A stretch of DNA of 64,000 bases, taken from positions 558,001-622,000 of the forward strand of contig NZ_LNQS01000001.1 in the NCBI RefSeq assembly GCF_001513785.1, read 5' to 3'. This DNA is from Rheinheimera sp. EpRS3. Its GTDB lineage: Bacteria; Pseudomonadota; Gammaproteobacteria; Enterobacterales; Alteromonadaceae. Position numbers and translations under genes: made by a program. How positions within the stretch are numbered: the stretch's first letter is position 1; each line of letters opens with the position of its first letter. The notes beneath the pieces were generated by a model. That model worked only from the letters and a program-made list of their open reading frames with translations, ran no database searches and had not been told where the DNA came from. This document shows positions 35,101 to 36,485 of the stretch, piece after piece.

Positions 35101-36462
35101 ATCGCTGAAACGGGGAGGGCCGATGAGCTGGCTTATCTGATTTACACCTCCGGCACGACAGGCAAGCCCAAGGGCGTGGCGGTGAGTCATCAGGCGATAA
35201 TGCGTCTGTTACGGCATAATCAGTCGCTGTTTGGTTTTATGCCGGGCAGTCGCAGTGTACAGCTGTTATCGATGGCGTTTGACGGTGCGGTGTTCGAAAT
35301 ATGGGGGCCGCTGGTCAACGGCGGTGCGTTAGTGTTGTATCCGGATAGCTTTATTGATGCCAGCGCACTTGGGGAGCTTATCAACCGCGAGCACATCAGC
35401 ACGGCGCTGATGACGCCGGCGCTGTTCGAGCAGTGGGTGAAGCAGGGTGAGGGTATTGCCAACAATGCGCTGCGTCACGTGCTGGTAGGGGGCGATGTGT
35501 TCCCGAACCAGGCAGCGGCCGTGTTGTATCAGCACAATAGTCAGGTACAACTGGTGAATGCGTATGGTCCGACAGAAAACAGCGTGATGACAACCTGTTA
35601 CGCCGTGCCGCGAGGCTTCGATGTCACGCACCGTCTGCCGATAGGGCAGGCGGTGTGGGGCACGGGGCTAAGTGTACGCAACCGGGCAGGCGCAGTATTG
35701 CCGGCCGGATTTATTGGTGAGTTGTGTATCAGTGGCTGTGGCTTGGCGCAGGGGTATCATAATAATGCGCAGGCCGATACGGCCTTTATGCGTGATGTTG
35801 ACAGCGATGAGCGCTATTACCGCAGTGGCGACCTGGTGCGACAAAGAGAAGACGGCGAGTATGTTTTTTATGGTCGACTGGATGAGCAGGTTAAGCTCAG
35901 GGGTTTCAGGATAGAGCTGTCGGAAATAAGCCGGGTTTTGCTGTCGCACGCAGCGGTAAGCGATGCGGTAGTGCTGGTAAGCGGACAGACGCAGGAAGAG
36001 CAGCAGTTGGTGGCTTACCTGGTGATGGCAGATGAGGGCGCATTAGGCGAGGTGTTTAGCGCAGCCGCAGGGCAATTACCGGCCTATATGATGCCGGGGC
36101 GTTATGTGTTGCTGACAGCACTGCCGTTGACGGCAAATGGCAAGCTGGATAAACGGGCGCTGCTGGCCTTGCCGGATGAGGCGGTGCAAAGCAGTGATTA
36201 TGTTGCACCGGCGACAGAAACGGAGCAGCAGCTGGCGGCGCTGTGGTGTGAGGTGTTGCAGCTGGAGCAGGTCAGTGCCAGCAGCGACTTCTTTGCGCTG
36301 GGTGGTCACTCATTGCTGGCCATGCGGTTGATCACCGAATTGAACAGCCGCATGGGGCTGGAGCTTAGCGTCCGTGTACTGTTCGAACATAGTAATGTGC
36401 AGCAACTGGCCGTTTATATTGACGAACATGCCGCACCTGTAGTGGAGAGCGGCTGGCTATAG
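6430..36462 (+). CDS. Giant ten-module nonribosomal peptide synthetase, A-PCP-(C-A-PCP)x9
   Basis: One uninterrupted reading frame of 10,010 residues, GTG start with AAAGGA upstream. It begins with an A domain, so it loads the first residue. Ten A3 (TSGSTG/TSGTTG) motifs lie near residues 148, 1195, 2223, 3260, 4306, 5353, 6411, 7466, 8528 and 9572. Ten LGGHS/IGGHS carrier sites lie near 539, 1580, 2602, 3647, 4684, 5745, 6798, 7857, 8912 and 9957. Nine condensation HHxxxDG sites lie near 727, 1768, 2794, 3838, 4874, 5937, 6992, 8048 and 9105. I see no epimerization, methylation, oxidation or thioesterase domain. The protein ends about 50 residues after the last carrier serine, so the chain must go to another protein, probably the TubC-docking NRPS encoded divergently. 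Carrier serines would be armed by the phosphopantetheinyl transferase at 37243-37971. The first A domain is more A/T-rich than the rest, hinting at mosaic origin. Confidence 0.98.
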   Translation: MINETKSAIYSAFLASSATFPTSIAIVSETEMVSYEKLTKEVDFCAVKLARFGVKPGDAVGVLLEKSARYLTVYLAVCKLNAIFVPLDPQAPTERTRYMVEDTGLVLLVTDEVKQYAELFSVSCTNLFDDFYLFDFNVNYKNYVVDGYIIYTSGSTGQPKGVLVTNQALAAHLKQVSTHFSLSATDILLHINAFTFDAALELLWLSLMHGCCLHLKQIKQLSISEFYRYTLKHQITATDVPPAYLMLLLEGTTAKTYWHNSTLHTVVVGGDVLPRQVIERWQEYKLFGRCRLFNAYGPTETVISACYHLLSVADLQGTSVAIGKVLAPRLYKVEPVEGFAAHEGELHIGGSCLAEGYINNPEQTAEAFYQNEQGRWYRTGDIVTRDASGLLRFVCRRDQQVKVRGFRVELSEVENQLNAHPAVAEAVVVKLAEQDSLVAFMRAAGNLQPGWSELSDWLASKLPRFMVPSNGCWLDSLPLLSSGKVDRRQLLATKLSASVLAEQHFAATALESELAQLWRDILNSGPISVVHSFTELGGHSIQLTRMLARLAQLYGVELSFAQFAEHSTVRKLAIWLAQQQQQRQAVLQPMPLPQRFAPSAGQQRMWLSNSLSSQQETNTVQSVIYFSDSLQVTALQQALTSLVQVQPQLRTRFIMDAASNNLWQETLPAPADILSLQDWSTTESASAQLNDYILAKSRRCFDLAAGTLFDAELVCLPKQRVLILTCHHIITDGWSMDLLLEQLAAFYNQYCGGAKAALDTSWHYANYVQWQHQWLHSDAAERQRKFWQQQLQGAPSLHSLTTDYARPQRQSFAGSQLQVVLPGEVSETVRQLCHELHASCFSLLQTLFTVLIARFSATDDVVLGTPVANRRLPEFEEIAGFFVNSLPLRLPLSMQQSLADTLQRARQYILAVQDHQDLPFDDIVDLIKPERSLSYHPLFQLMFSFRDAGFSGELTLFNGVNATLAESASVEAKFDLTLEVVSTPAGFQCNWIYATELFDTATIQALADSYCYLLETLTEQLHRPLAELALTSSESLAELGLLGQVANGTELGQQLARVAEKYADKLALQFNTEQLSYRELDQQSSQLAHYLLAQGVLPEQIIAVCTERSASSLIAILAVLKTGAAYLPVDPAYPDERIGHMLSDSGCQLVLTQQKLLSRLHNHNAVIVLEHICLADYPHTLPDIVLQPEQLAYVIYTSGSTGKPKGTLLQRGALLELALSLQSPLQLSPQSRVLQYATVSFDAATFEWIMAFCSGASLHVCDETQRLDMLALEQKLLQEHITHAVLPPALLAHLNCRDDYALQALMVAGEACNEQQAWRWAERYALFNAYGPSECTIAVTLGPILPQQRITLGQVLPTARLYVLDDALQPLPVGAVGELYIGGLAVGRGYLNRPELTAQSFINSPFNASERLYKTGDLVRLTPQLEHQFIGRRDHQIKLRGYRVELGEIEACLSRLPQIREAAVLLQQDKAAQPALVAYYVQQDTGTADMAVTAQQLREALAAQLPAFMVPAHFIAMSSLPRSVNGKLDRQALPLPDWQLTDAVFKPATTATECCVQKIWAEFLQLNIEQTSVDANFFALGGHSLLAARVVSAIVQQGYGQCSIRQIFEHPTIMQLSAWLDQHRSTTVFASPTLLTAAGVASAAQRQMWLLCQLEQQAAAYHIPLTIEFNGELDSAKLDSALIQLIERHDILRTVYRQQQDQLAVVTLPVPTTLLQYSEPGAEQDATTWLAAEVNTMALAPFDLAADYPIRAKVLRISPQYYQLLLCLHHIAADGHAVSLLLDELAALYNGASLEPAAINYGQYTAWLQQDDVVTAMQQQSIYWQQQLAELPVLHQLPTDFIRPAQQQYRGDLLHSQLGSSLLSALSKLAAEQHTTLYQLLQSSFAILLARYSQYSDIVIGSPVANRTEEWQQSLVGYLVNTVVVRSHVDLSRSFIEQLTEDKQQHAAMLVNQQYPFEQLVEVLNPERSLSYHPLFQIMFSFRQQTGSGLCFNQLECALQDSPPGIAKFDLTLDAVQHDDWLQLNWEFDSALFRPATVAQLSQAFHVLLQQLVEKPQHSLASLQLADISTQPDTKQISGRPYHSLTSRLSAYAAQQGDALALVSGGQRLSYQQLVDAVASRARYLVEQGVKPGDIVGVWQKRDAGLVVNLLAIQQAGGAYLPFDESTPVGRVAQIVRQAKVGFLLTDTRVELDGVTLLALTGEGSDAVQLPVLLAEQAAYVLFTSGSTGEPKGVVISQGNLSHLCDGMAELLSAYPLAGSRFAWRAPVVFDASVQALALLGEGICLHVLSDEQRKDPQQMLSYFAAEQIDWVDTTPSLSEVLLEQCAAEQALPNQLIGGEAIRAELWRNLVAHNSRHNRVAYNLYGPTECTVNSSACLIAGERPQLGAPLSGVSLYVLDNALQPVPVGARGELYIAGAGVGQGYLGQPELSGASFIANPFGAGMLYKSGDMVRYSSIGELEYLQRRDDQVKVRGYRIEPAEIEAQLCKAAGVQQALVLVHQQVLVGYVVSAAAIDVTALRTALLQVLPEYMVPSHVLVLDSLPVNVNGKVDRKALPLPEQADVAEYSAPEGETEQYLVQLWSQLLQREAGSISRDANFFRLGGHSLLAARMVAAVNQTLQTALKLKHVFEFSQLQQLAQLITQQQANAAPRLLVKAEAADYYPLSAAQASIWHQCQIQQDSSIYNMPLQLTLTGELDYTAFAAAVTALFQRQHILRTVYRQNDTGVYQQLTAVPAILWHSTDLSALAGAEQQQTLDRLQQQHASYQFDLTKDLMLQLQLVRLSVQQHCLLLNLHHIAGDGWSVKLLLQQLAASYNAACQGSTLPIAAADTLQYSDYAVAQQSTDVEQHNAFWLQELQDAPALHSLPLDYPRPATPSYNGAVCRLRLTAQLAKPLQQFASDAQCSSFNLYHSVFAALIARLSNERRVVTAVALANREQAGLDEMIGFFVNTLVVVHHVDLSHSFVTQMQQCQRQLSQLLSHNISFEQLVELLNPLRSLSHHPLFQLMFNYVGADLQATEHWQQLDVQLQEAELNKAKFDLSLTVAEQTDGSVLLELEYATDLFSAATAERILNSYQRALTTLLQQPQAAQSGIHLDTAEPISRIVSAEQLALCQQSLHQSFAYWLQHTPDKIALRYQQRQLSYADLAQAAESLAAQLQQAGVSAADRVALLLPRSVDLIIALLAINKAGAVYVPLDPDAPASRNSFILQDSQASVLLSNHTLAQQLPDISLPVLVLEQLAPASQAFASVKRQADDLAYIMYTSGSTGQPKGVAVPQQAILRLVKLADYMPLNQETVFLQAGSVAFDAATLEIWGPLLNGGTLVLYPDAMISVSGIEQAVATYQVNSLWLTAAVFEHFALHSVQPLPTLRYLLTGGDVVSAQAVAAMYRRQPELSIINGYGPTENTTFTLCYPIPRQFNATTVPLGWPVPGDEVIVVDQYGNVQPVGAIGELYCRGLGLAQGYWQQRALTTEKFVQLDHAALAGRWYRTGDLVYRCSSGLLHFVGRDDQQLKIRGFRIETGEIEQQLLHCADVVQAVVLSRVNRLQQKELVAYLVCNSATPDLAKIRTGLAARVPSYMVPAHFILLEQLPLTANGKIDRRALPTVAETAIAALMPATATEQQLQLLWADALQLDCAELCVEANFFALGGHSLLAGKLLGRISQQWQLALTLRDLFEHSSIRQLAALIDAKPVRHHAAIVSAPRHQRNPVSPAQKRLWFVCQFAQAGGSYLIPAQFDIQGQLVPTLLCQAIDLLVERHEILRSQYRQDDNSELYMHISAATAGVCRYTDLSAVALNERQTQLQSISRDNAAKAFDLSTDLMLRAELVQLAPEQYQLLLCLHHIAADGWSMDLLFAELSELYQQLLQSQQPEQKPQTLQYLDYTCYLQQPEQQQKLGAEQQYWSQLLQDLPQVHNLPLDYTRPAEQQFAGSAVQSELTPELNGTLQQFARQQRTTPFVILQTIFALTLARFSAETDIVIGSPVANRQRPETEQMLGLFVNSLLLRTRIDSSVALTTLLQQQQQQAEQSFARQNLPFEQLVEVFNPERSLSYHPLFQIMFNYLDKNWAEPALTLPQNKVSVRHSDELVAKFDLSLTVAEQANGALLLELEYDTALLRQQSVARILQCFCRYTEGLLQQPTQSVQQLWARQSVVKSTAEDQNSEQPERPYHSLTSRLSAYAAQQGDALALVSGGQRLSYQQLVDAVASRARYLVEQGVKPGDIVGVWQKRDAGLVVNLLAIQQAGGAYLPFDESTPVGRVAQIVRQAKVGFLLTDTRVELDGVTLLALTGEGSDAVQLPVLLAEQAAYVLFTSGSTGEPKGVVISQGNLSHLCDGMAELLSAYPLAGSRFAWRAPVVFDASVQALALLGEGICLHVLSDEQRKDPQQMLSYFAAEQIDWVDTTPSLSEVLLEQCAAEQALPNQLIGGEAIRAELWRNLVAHNSRHNRVAYNLYGPTECTVNSSACLIAGERPQLGAPLSGVSLYVLDNALQPVPVGARGELYIAGAGVGQGYLGQPELSGASFIANPFGAGMLYKSGDMVRYSSIGELEYLQRRDDQVKVRGYRIEPAEIEAQLCKAAGVQQALVLVHQQVLVGYVVSAAAIDVTALRTALLQVLPEYMVPSHVLVLDSLPVNVNGKVDRKALPLPEQADVAEYSAPEGETEQYLVQLWSQLLQREAGSISRDANFFRLGGHSLLAARMVAAISRHAGCQLSVAQVFKTPLLSELAAIVERLPKTAAITALQRQPAEALVPLSYAQQRLWLVDQLEGSSAHYNMPFAYRLQGKLNIAALQAVFMQLVERHAILRTSIIKTAEGPLQRRFSAEHYQTEVIDLSRDPDADRTLVQTLQRYASLPFDLGSDYLLRSGIIQLADESHVLAFTLHHIAADGWSVGLLQQQLASLYLQYCQGEVTLADDTALQYADFAHWEQLWLTPERLQLQQQYWLTQLDGMPQLHSLPLDYNRPDKPAFAGSSCQRSLATADLQRFNALCQQHGASLYMGLQAALALLLARLSQQSDIVIGTPVANREQPELEQMLGFFANTLVMRLQCDNEMSFSQLLQHSRQVALDAYQHQQLPFDQLVAQLQKERSAAYAPLFQIMLVLHTQQHGDWQLAGLQLSEQEQLLSHSKFDLLLSVAEHADGLDIIWEYNSDIFAPATITAWADSLLHLLQQVTQHSMQLLPQIPLLGDEQQQQLLQLAQGMPTDVSTDIAALVRQQVQQRPEQAALRMGAEQLTYRELEQWANRYAHWLTQQGVAQGDIVALCLDRSISQILTVLAVLKLGAAYLPLDAELPPERLVYILQDAKPVLLLTEQQFSHRFRVDSAMQLLDDSSVQAQIAAQLSTPPQLNRAIATTDLAYILYTSGTTGQPKGVCQTQGTLLHLVQAQKQLGQAQALNTLQFTPLTFDVSAQELATAWATGSCLQLINAEQKSDLVQLAQLVQQLDIERLFCPPAVFALLAEQALSQQLPLPALQQVIVAGEALFINEAISLFMQQHASCQLWNHYGPTETHVVTVERVSQLHAGQYAAIGLPLGQSHCLILDERQQLLPRGAIGELYVAGPGVARGYLNLPQLSAERFVRLAGHAGIFYKTGDLVRWRGDNKLQYFGRSDDQVKIRGFRVELSDVTVALNQLPQVEQACVICLPDAAQHQQLVAYLVLAADSEWRTDSASNLRAQLKTLLPAYMIPAAFMSLPALPLTANGKVDKRALPLPQFTQHSTDTVAAAGDIELQLQQLWAELLKLPAEEISVDSSFFALGGHSLLATRLLMLIQRAFGIELALRTVFEHDSIRRLARVIGQSQPETALPALSVCTKEQQLVELSFAQERLWFMQQMSPQASQYNMPLAMRIRGPLQLPALQQALDTLLQRHQSLRTRYLEQDGQVWQQVMPGKTISLVRRDYTELAPDHAQAITHAIDQLAAKPFALDTDILLRAELLSLGATDHVLLLCMHHIATDGASLGIFLQELQQLYQAACQQQTLTLEPYQVQYRDYASWQRLNAAVQLQQTQQYWRQQLQGIAAVHSLPLDRPRSAQHNYRGGVWSQVIPAAELSLLKQLARRYQISDFMLLHAVFSVLLARLGNDSDVVIGTPLAQRNQPELSRLMGVFLNTLVLRLDLSANPSLVQLLQQVKAVQLDAHQHAAMPFEKLVEMLNPQRSLTHTPLFQIMLNYNNNEQQPFSLYQTEVEMLNLGEVQNKYDLTLYADDSSGELVLNWVYDANLFELSSIQLAATQFGHLLNQVQQAPETPVLSHSWGTSWPQPEAGQPLAASSIPALFSVIAEQNAQRTALQHGGQQMSYEALEQLSNQWAAYLQQQYALSAGCRVAIAMPRDLQRIVAILAVVKCGAAYVPLSTELPAARVNYMTQAADVSLVLSSSALAAAYQWPAQVPQLITDNADFIQAVTQCDSQMPDYSQITADSVAHVIFTSGSTGQPKGVAGTHLATVNRVLWMSGHYPFSQDEQCCHITSMAFTRAVWELWLPLLSGQTLHLIDRADVKEPAALFARLQQQQISRLVTAPSLLRSMLEYQQQKGLTLNALRYWFVSGEPLPASLASQAIADLAPAELINLYGSTEVMSDISYYNVSRRGTADSMYVPIGQAISNTQLLLLDQQQQPVAAGAIGEIVVSGSNLALGYLALPEQTAEKFIQTPVGRVYRTGDLGRFDWLGQLHCLGRMDDQIKIRGYRIELGEIEAQLLQDDDVRNAVVKVVGSAEDKQLIAYLLTDSSEQEQLIVRLRQQLSQQLPDYMQPVYYHCMAQFALRPNGKVDRHQLPEVNWQQSHSYQAPQGDTEQRLATIWARLLRLEQVGRDDNFFRIGGHSLLATRLVNAVFAEFATELTVKTIFEANTVALLAIAIEQTQPAQQQAVLRALQHPDNKAVLSYAQQRMWFMHQLDGDSGNYNIPMVYQLRGALDYNCLQQVFSTIFARHATLRTRFIEQDGVPLQWLQPDADFVLAVTDLTGQPEAVRQQQQQQLALAEANTAFDLQHDLMLRVKLLKIADDEHLLLMTVHHIVADGWSMGLLAEEFVRLYDAFSQGMANPLAALPVQYADFAVWQREWLAGDMLQQQVNFWRQALAGAPAVHNLPLDNARPVSQTYNGAWLDASLDLATTEQLKQLAQQHDVTLFMLLQTAFAVLVSRLSNETDIVMASPVANRRRDELNHLVGFFVNTLVLRNDFAADPTFSSALQQARQTHLNAQSNQDVPFELLVEQLNPQRSMSYSPLFQLMFVLHNNQQVEADSQQLDIEAQRSRAALAKFDLTLIATETDTGLQFNWEYNTDLFAGQSITRFSRCFMHLLHSIIENPACAVSRLALASDVLIEQAPSALPAGIDSVSQWIELQAVRTPTATALIAGQQQYSYLELDHLSNQLARWLRQQGVSSGDPVGVMWPRSAEVVLVFVALLKLGAVYTPLDAKAPAERLQQIIGNAGIKRLLTTAELQRPELSQPDISNVQQLSFSISQLQAFASAALQDVHHSAEHAAYLIHTSGSTGTPKGVLVPHRTLLALLVHQQQGAARLATAVPTLMFSSLQFDVSVQEMVTALTTGSTLVLADEESRLDMPRLINLLQQYHIGRIFMPYAVLQVLAHAVLSSNSQLSDLQVLVTAGEQLRITPEIRQLFQQQPQAWLVNHYGPSETHVTTECVLSSAAAEWPLLPPIGAAVAGTSICVLDQHQQPVPAGAVGELYLGGDCLAIGYVGAAELTAERFVQLQLNGRTARWYRSGDLVRLNHQGQYDYRGRADQQLKIRGFRVEPGEIEHCILNYPQISDATVLLQSSAHGEQLVAYFVSAANEAVDPALLQQHLAGKLPDYMWPKGWMQLSAIPLTGNGKVNKAALPAIVWHTEIEGEQAQSDTEIELAQLWQSLLPAAVVLRHSDFFALGGHSLLAMRLVTAVRTQFTVEFSIRQVFEAPVLSAMAQLITKGRQVSSHALSASTAVGDKVALSFSQQRLWFIDQLEQGSANYNVPARYQFDGELDVDALEQALQLLVARHHTLRTVFRDDGDGPYQQVLSDAEFSLSQLDLSALTEAEQQSALEQWLARDTATPFALSSALMLRGCVIRLAPKRHILSLCLHHIACDGWSFGILERELAQSYNVLASGQAVQLSALSVQYSDFARWQSEQLQGEAFTRLTQYWHKQLQGLPQVHNLPLDKPRPAVQRFRGSRVNLVLDAATLNEVTQLAQQQQSSLFMLLHTAFALVLSRYSNETDIVIGTPVAGRTVKEVEPLIGFFVNTLVLRHQLDWQRSFTEQLSHSRDMVLNAFEHQELPFELLVEQLQPERSLSYSPVFQVLFTLQNNEQTDVEFSGLSVSGVAQSRDSAKFDLKLSAVEFDGELHLSFEYNTDLFLRQSIERLAGSYQQLLSQLVAQPQLALAGYDLLTTQDRSLLRQWNATAQDFGPALVNQLLSEAMAAVPTALAVHSREGQLSYQQLTARVDQVAALLLKRGVVANDVVAICLEKSIDLVVSMLAVLRAGAAYLPVDVTYPDERLHYVLSDSGAVLVLGHQAVAQRLPEGVALVALDTAEVQAELAGLTGLSAMSWPQVSATQLAYVIYTSGSTGQPKGVAITHGNLSNYLQHAKAHYYDASLAGAILLSSFSFDGTIPNLYLPLLTGGCLYIADEDNLYRSAALHLSGSKRLYIKVTPTQMQALLAELEGPVSAAHSLMLGGEEFKTSLYQQMREQMPAAKIFNHYGPTETTIGCSVNPLSETPQGSSIAIGKPISNTRFYVLDSTQQLSPVGAIGELYVAGAGVAAGYLNRAEQTAERFSAEWGNAPTGSRMYRTGDLVRWLSDGSLLFLGRGDHQVKLRGYRIELGELEAALLQLDGVAQAVAAVKEDRAGSEVLVAYIVPAAGCAGRIEALQRQLVSALPQYLLPQHIIEVGQFALSVSGKVDRKALPLPQLAATEDYAAPQTPMEQALAQIWCQVLKLDKVSRQAQFFALGGHSLLAMRLIAAIRQQLALELPVRLVFEAPVLSEMAQRLLQAQGSTLGSIIPAEDYQQLQPVSYAQQRILFVSHLENAPALYNMPYCYALEGQLNLTLLHEAARHIIERHHSLRTCFVETAQGQMQQLMSSDGFNLELTDLSLLSGEAQVEAANAWLKQASQYHFNLQQDVLCRLYVAKLADDKHLLLVLMHHIASDGWSMGLWLRELITAYRQRYEGHALVPAALAIQYSDYARWQRQQLAEQEFDRQLGYWQQQLAGAPQRHNLPTDKVRPAVQSLRGHFIGSEVSLDVLNRLQQIGQAHSATLFMTLQSAFAALLGSWSNEQDIVMGTVVANRTQQQTEALIGFFVNTLVLRTDLSDDPSFSELLQRNRGMHLAAQSNQDVPFELVVEAVKPERSLAHSPLFQVLFVLQNNEQVALELPELAITPYQRDRQSSVKFDLTLTAITDTDGLYFSWGYCTDLFSERSIRTVAAAFMQLLEQIAAQPAKKLSHYRLCTAEQNVALLSAPAERLEQGFAHWVARTPEQEALCYGEQRLSYRELDKRASRLAGYLAAQGVKRLDKVAVVAERSVELISALLAVLKLGAVYVPVAANYPPARISYILQDAGVSHVLCQHSAQLQDVDCAAASTELSTLDESGYHWPADIAETGRADELAYLIYTSGTTGKPKGVAVSHQAIMRLLRHNQSLFGFMPGSRSVQLLSMAFDGAVFEIWGPLVNGGALVLYPDSFIDASALGELINREHISTALMTPALFEQWVKQGEGIANNALRHVLVGGDVFPNQAAAVLYQHNSQVQLVNAYGPTENSVMTTCYAVPRGFDVTHRLPIGQAVWGTGLSVRNRAGAVLPAGFIGELCISGCGLAQGYHNNAQADTAFMRDVDSDERYYRSGDLVRQREDGEYVFYGRLDEQVKLRGFRIELSEISRVLLSHAAVSDAVVLVSGQTQEEQQLVAYLVMADEGALGEVFSAAAGQLPAYMMPGRYVLLTALPLTANGKLDKRALLALPDEAVQSSDYVAPATETEQQLAALWCEVLQLEQVSASSDFFALGGHSLLAMRLITELNSRMGLELSVRVLFEHSNVQQLAVYIDEHAAPVVESGWL
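8191..11310 (+). other. NRPS module 2 (C-A-PCP), hydrophobic/aromatic-like
   Basis: C site HHIITDG. A motifs YTSGSTGKPKG, NAYGPSECT, YKTGDLV, KLRGYRVELGEIE, NGKLDR. Carrier LGGHS. The pocket reads DAFVMAAIAK, which agrees with the phenylalanine code of GrsA (DAWTIAAICK) at six of ten positions. An aromatic or other hydrophobic residue is plausible but not secure. Confidence 0.75.
11311..14375 (+). other. NRPS module 3 (C-A-PCP), predicted Gln
   Basis: C site HHIAADG. A motifs FTSGSTGEPKG, NLYGPTECT, YKSGDMV, KVRGYRIEPAEIE, NGKVDR. Carrier LGGHS. The pocket reads DAQDLGLVNK, close to the published glutamine code DAQDLGVVDK. Its A-PCP DNA appears identical to that of module 5. Confidence 0.8.
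12667..14252 (+). repeat. Direct repeat copy 1 (A-PCP of module 3)
   Basis: About 1,586 bp that read the same as 18913-20498, with an offset of 6,246 bp (exactly 2,082 codons, two modules). Identity begins abruptly at CGTCCTTATC inside the C-A linker. It ends just after the carrier GGHS motif; one mismatch (GCT versus GCC) and about 17 further shared bases follow before the copies diverge. The translated segments are the same and silent positions also agree in every line I compared. Confidence 0.93.
14376..17510 (+). other. NRPS module 4 (C-A-PCP), predicted Val
   Basis: C site HHIAGDG. A motifs YTSGSTGQPKG, NGYGPTENT, YRTGDLV, KIRGFRIETGEIE, NGKIDR. Carrier LGGHS. The pocket reads DALWLGGTFK, matching the valine group (DAxWxGGTFK, as in the gramicidin S synthetase valine module). 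Confidence 0.8.
17511..20620 (+). other. NRPS module 5 (C-A-PCP), predicted Gln
   Basis: C site HHIAADG. The A-PCP portion is a copy of that in module 3, with pocket DAQDLGLVNK, so glutamine is predicted again. The condensation domain and the sequence after the PCP are unlike module 3, which shows that only the A-PCP unit was copied. Confidence 0.8.
18913..20498 (+). repeat. Direct repeat copy 2 (A-PCP of module 5)
   Basis: Second copy of the 1,586-bp segment at 12667-14252. Left and right flanks differ from copy 1, giving sharp edges in the C-A linker and just past the carrier serine, as expected from recombination or gene conversion that swaps an A-PCP unit. Confidence 0.93.
20621..23805 (+). 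other. NRPS module 6 (C-A-PCP), predicted Pro
   Basis: C site HHIAADG. A motifs YTSGTTGQPKG, NHYGPTETH, YKTGDLV, KIRGFRVELSDV, NGKVDK. Carrier LGGHS. The pocket reads DVQFIAHVVK, which fits the proline code group (DVQxIAHVVK). Confidence 0.8.
23806..26960 (+). other. NRPS module 7 (C-A-PCP), beta-amino-acid-like pocket
   Basis: C site HHIATDG. A motifs FTSGSTGQPKG, NLYGSTEVM, YRTGDLG, KIRGYRIELGEIE, NGKVDR. Carrier IGGHS. The pocket reads TRWVFSLSDK. The usual Asp235 that holds the alpha-amino group is Thr. The set agrees with the published beta-alanine code VDWVISLADK at W239, V278, S301, L322, D331 and K517. Residue 236, Asp in the beta-alanine code, is Arg here, so the substrate may be an unusual beta-amino acid. 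The other core motifs are intact. Confidence 0.7.
26961..30140 (+). other. NRPS module 8 (C-A-PCP), Pro-like
   Basis: C site HHIVADG. A motifs HTSGSTGTPKG, NHYGPSETH, YRSGDLV, KIRGFRVEPGEIE, NGKVNK. Carrier LGGHS. The pocket reads DVQFVAHVTK, two changes from module 6, so proline or a related cyclic imino acid is likely. Confidence 0.72.
30141..33310 (+). other. NRPS module 9 (C-A-PCP), Asp/Asn-like
   Basis: C site HHIACDG. A motifs YTSGSTGQPKG, NHYGPTETT, YRTGDLV, KLRGYRIELGELE, SGKVDR. Carrier LGGHS. The pocket reads DGPKMGHIGK. It keeps the K278, G301, H322 and G331 pattern of Asp/Asn codes (DLTKxGHxGK), but G236 and P239 replace Leu and Thr, so the exact substrate is open. Confidence 0.7.
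33311..36462 (+). other. NRPS module 10 (C-A-PCP), aliphatic-like, last of the giant protein
   Basis: C site HHIASDG. A motifs YTSGTTGKPKG, NAYGPTENS, YRSGDLV, KLRGFRIELSEIS, NGKLDK. Carrier LGGHS. The pocket reads DGFLLGAVMK, all small or aliphatic, so Ile, Leu or Val is plausible. The protein ends soon after the carrier domain with a short tail (…VVESGWL) that could be the partner of a downstream TubC docking domain; this is inference. Confidence 0.7.
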
Positions 36463-36485
36463 CCGCTGTGCAGATGGAGTGCAAT

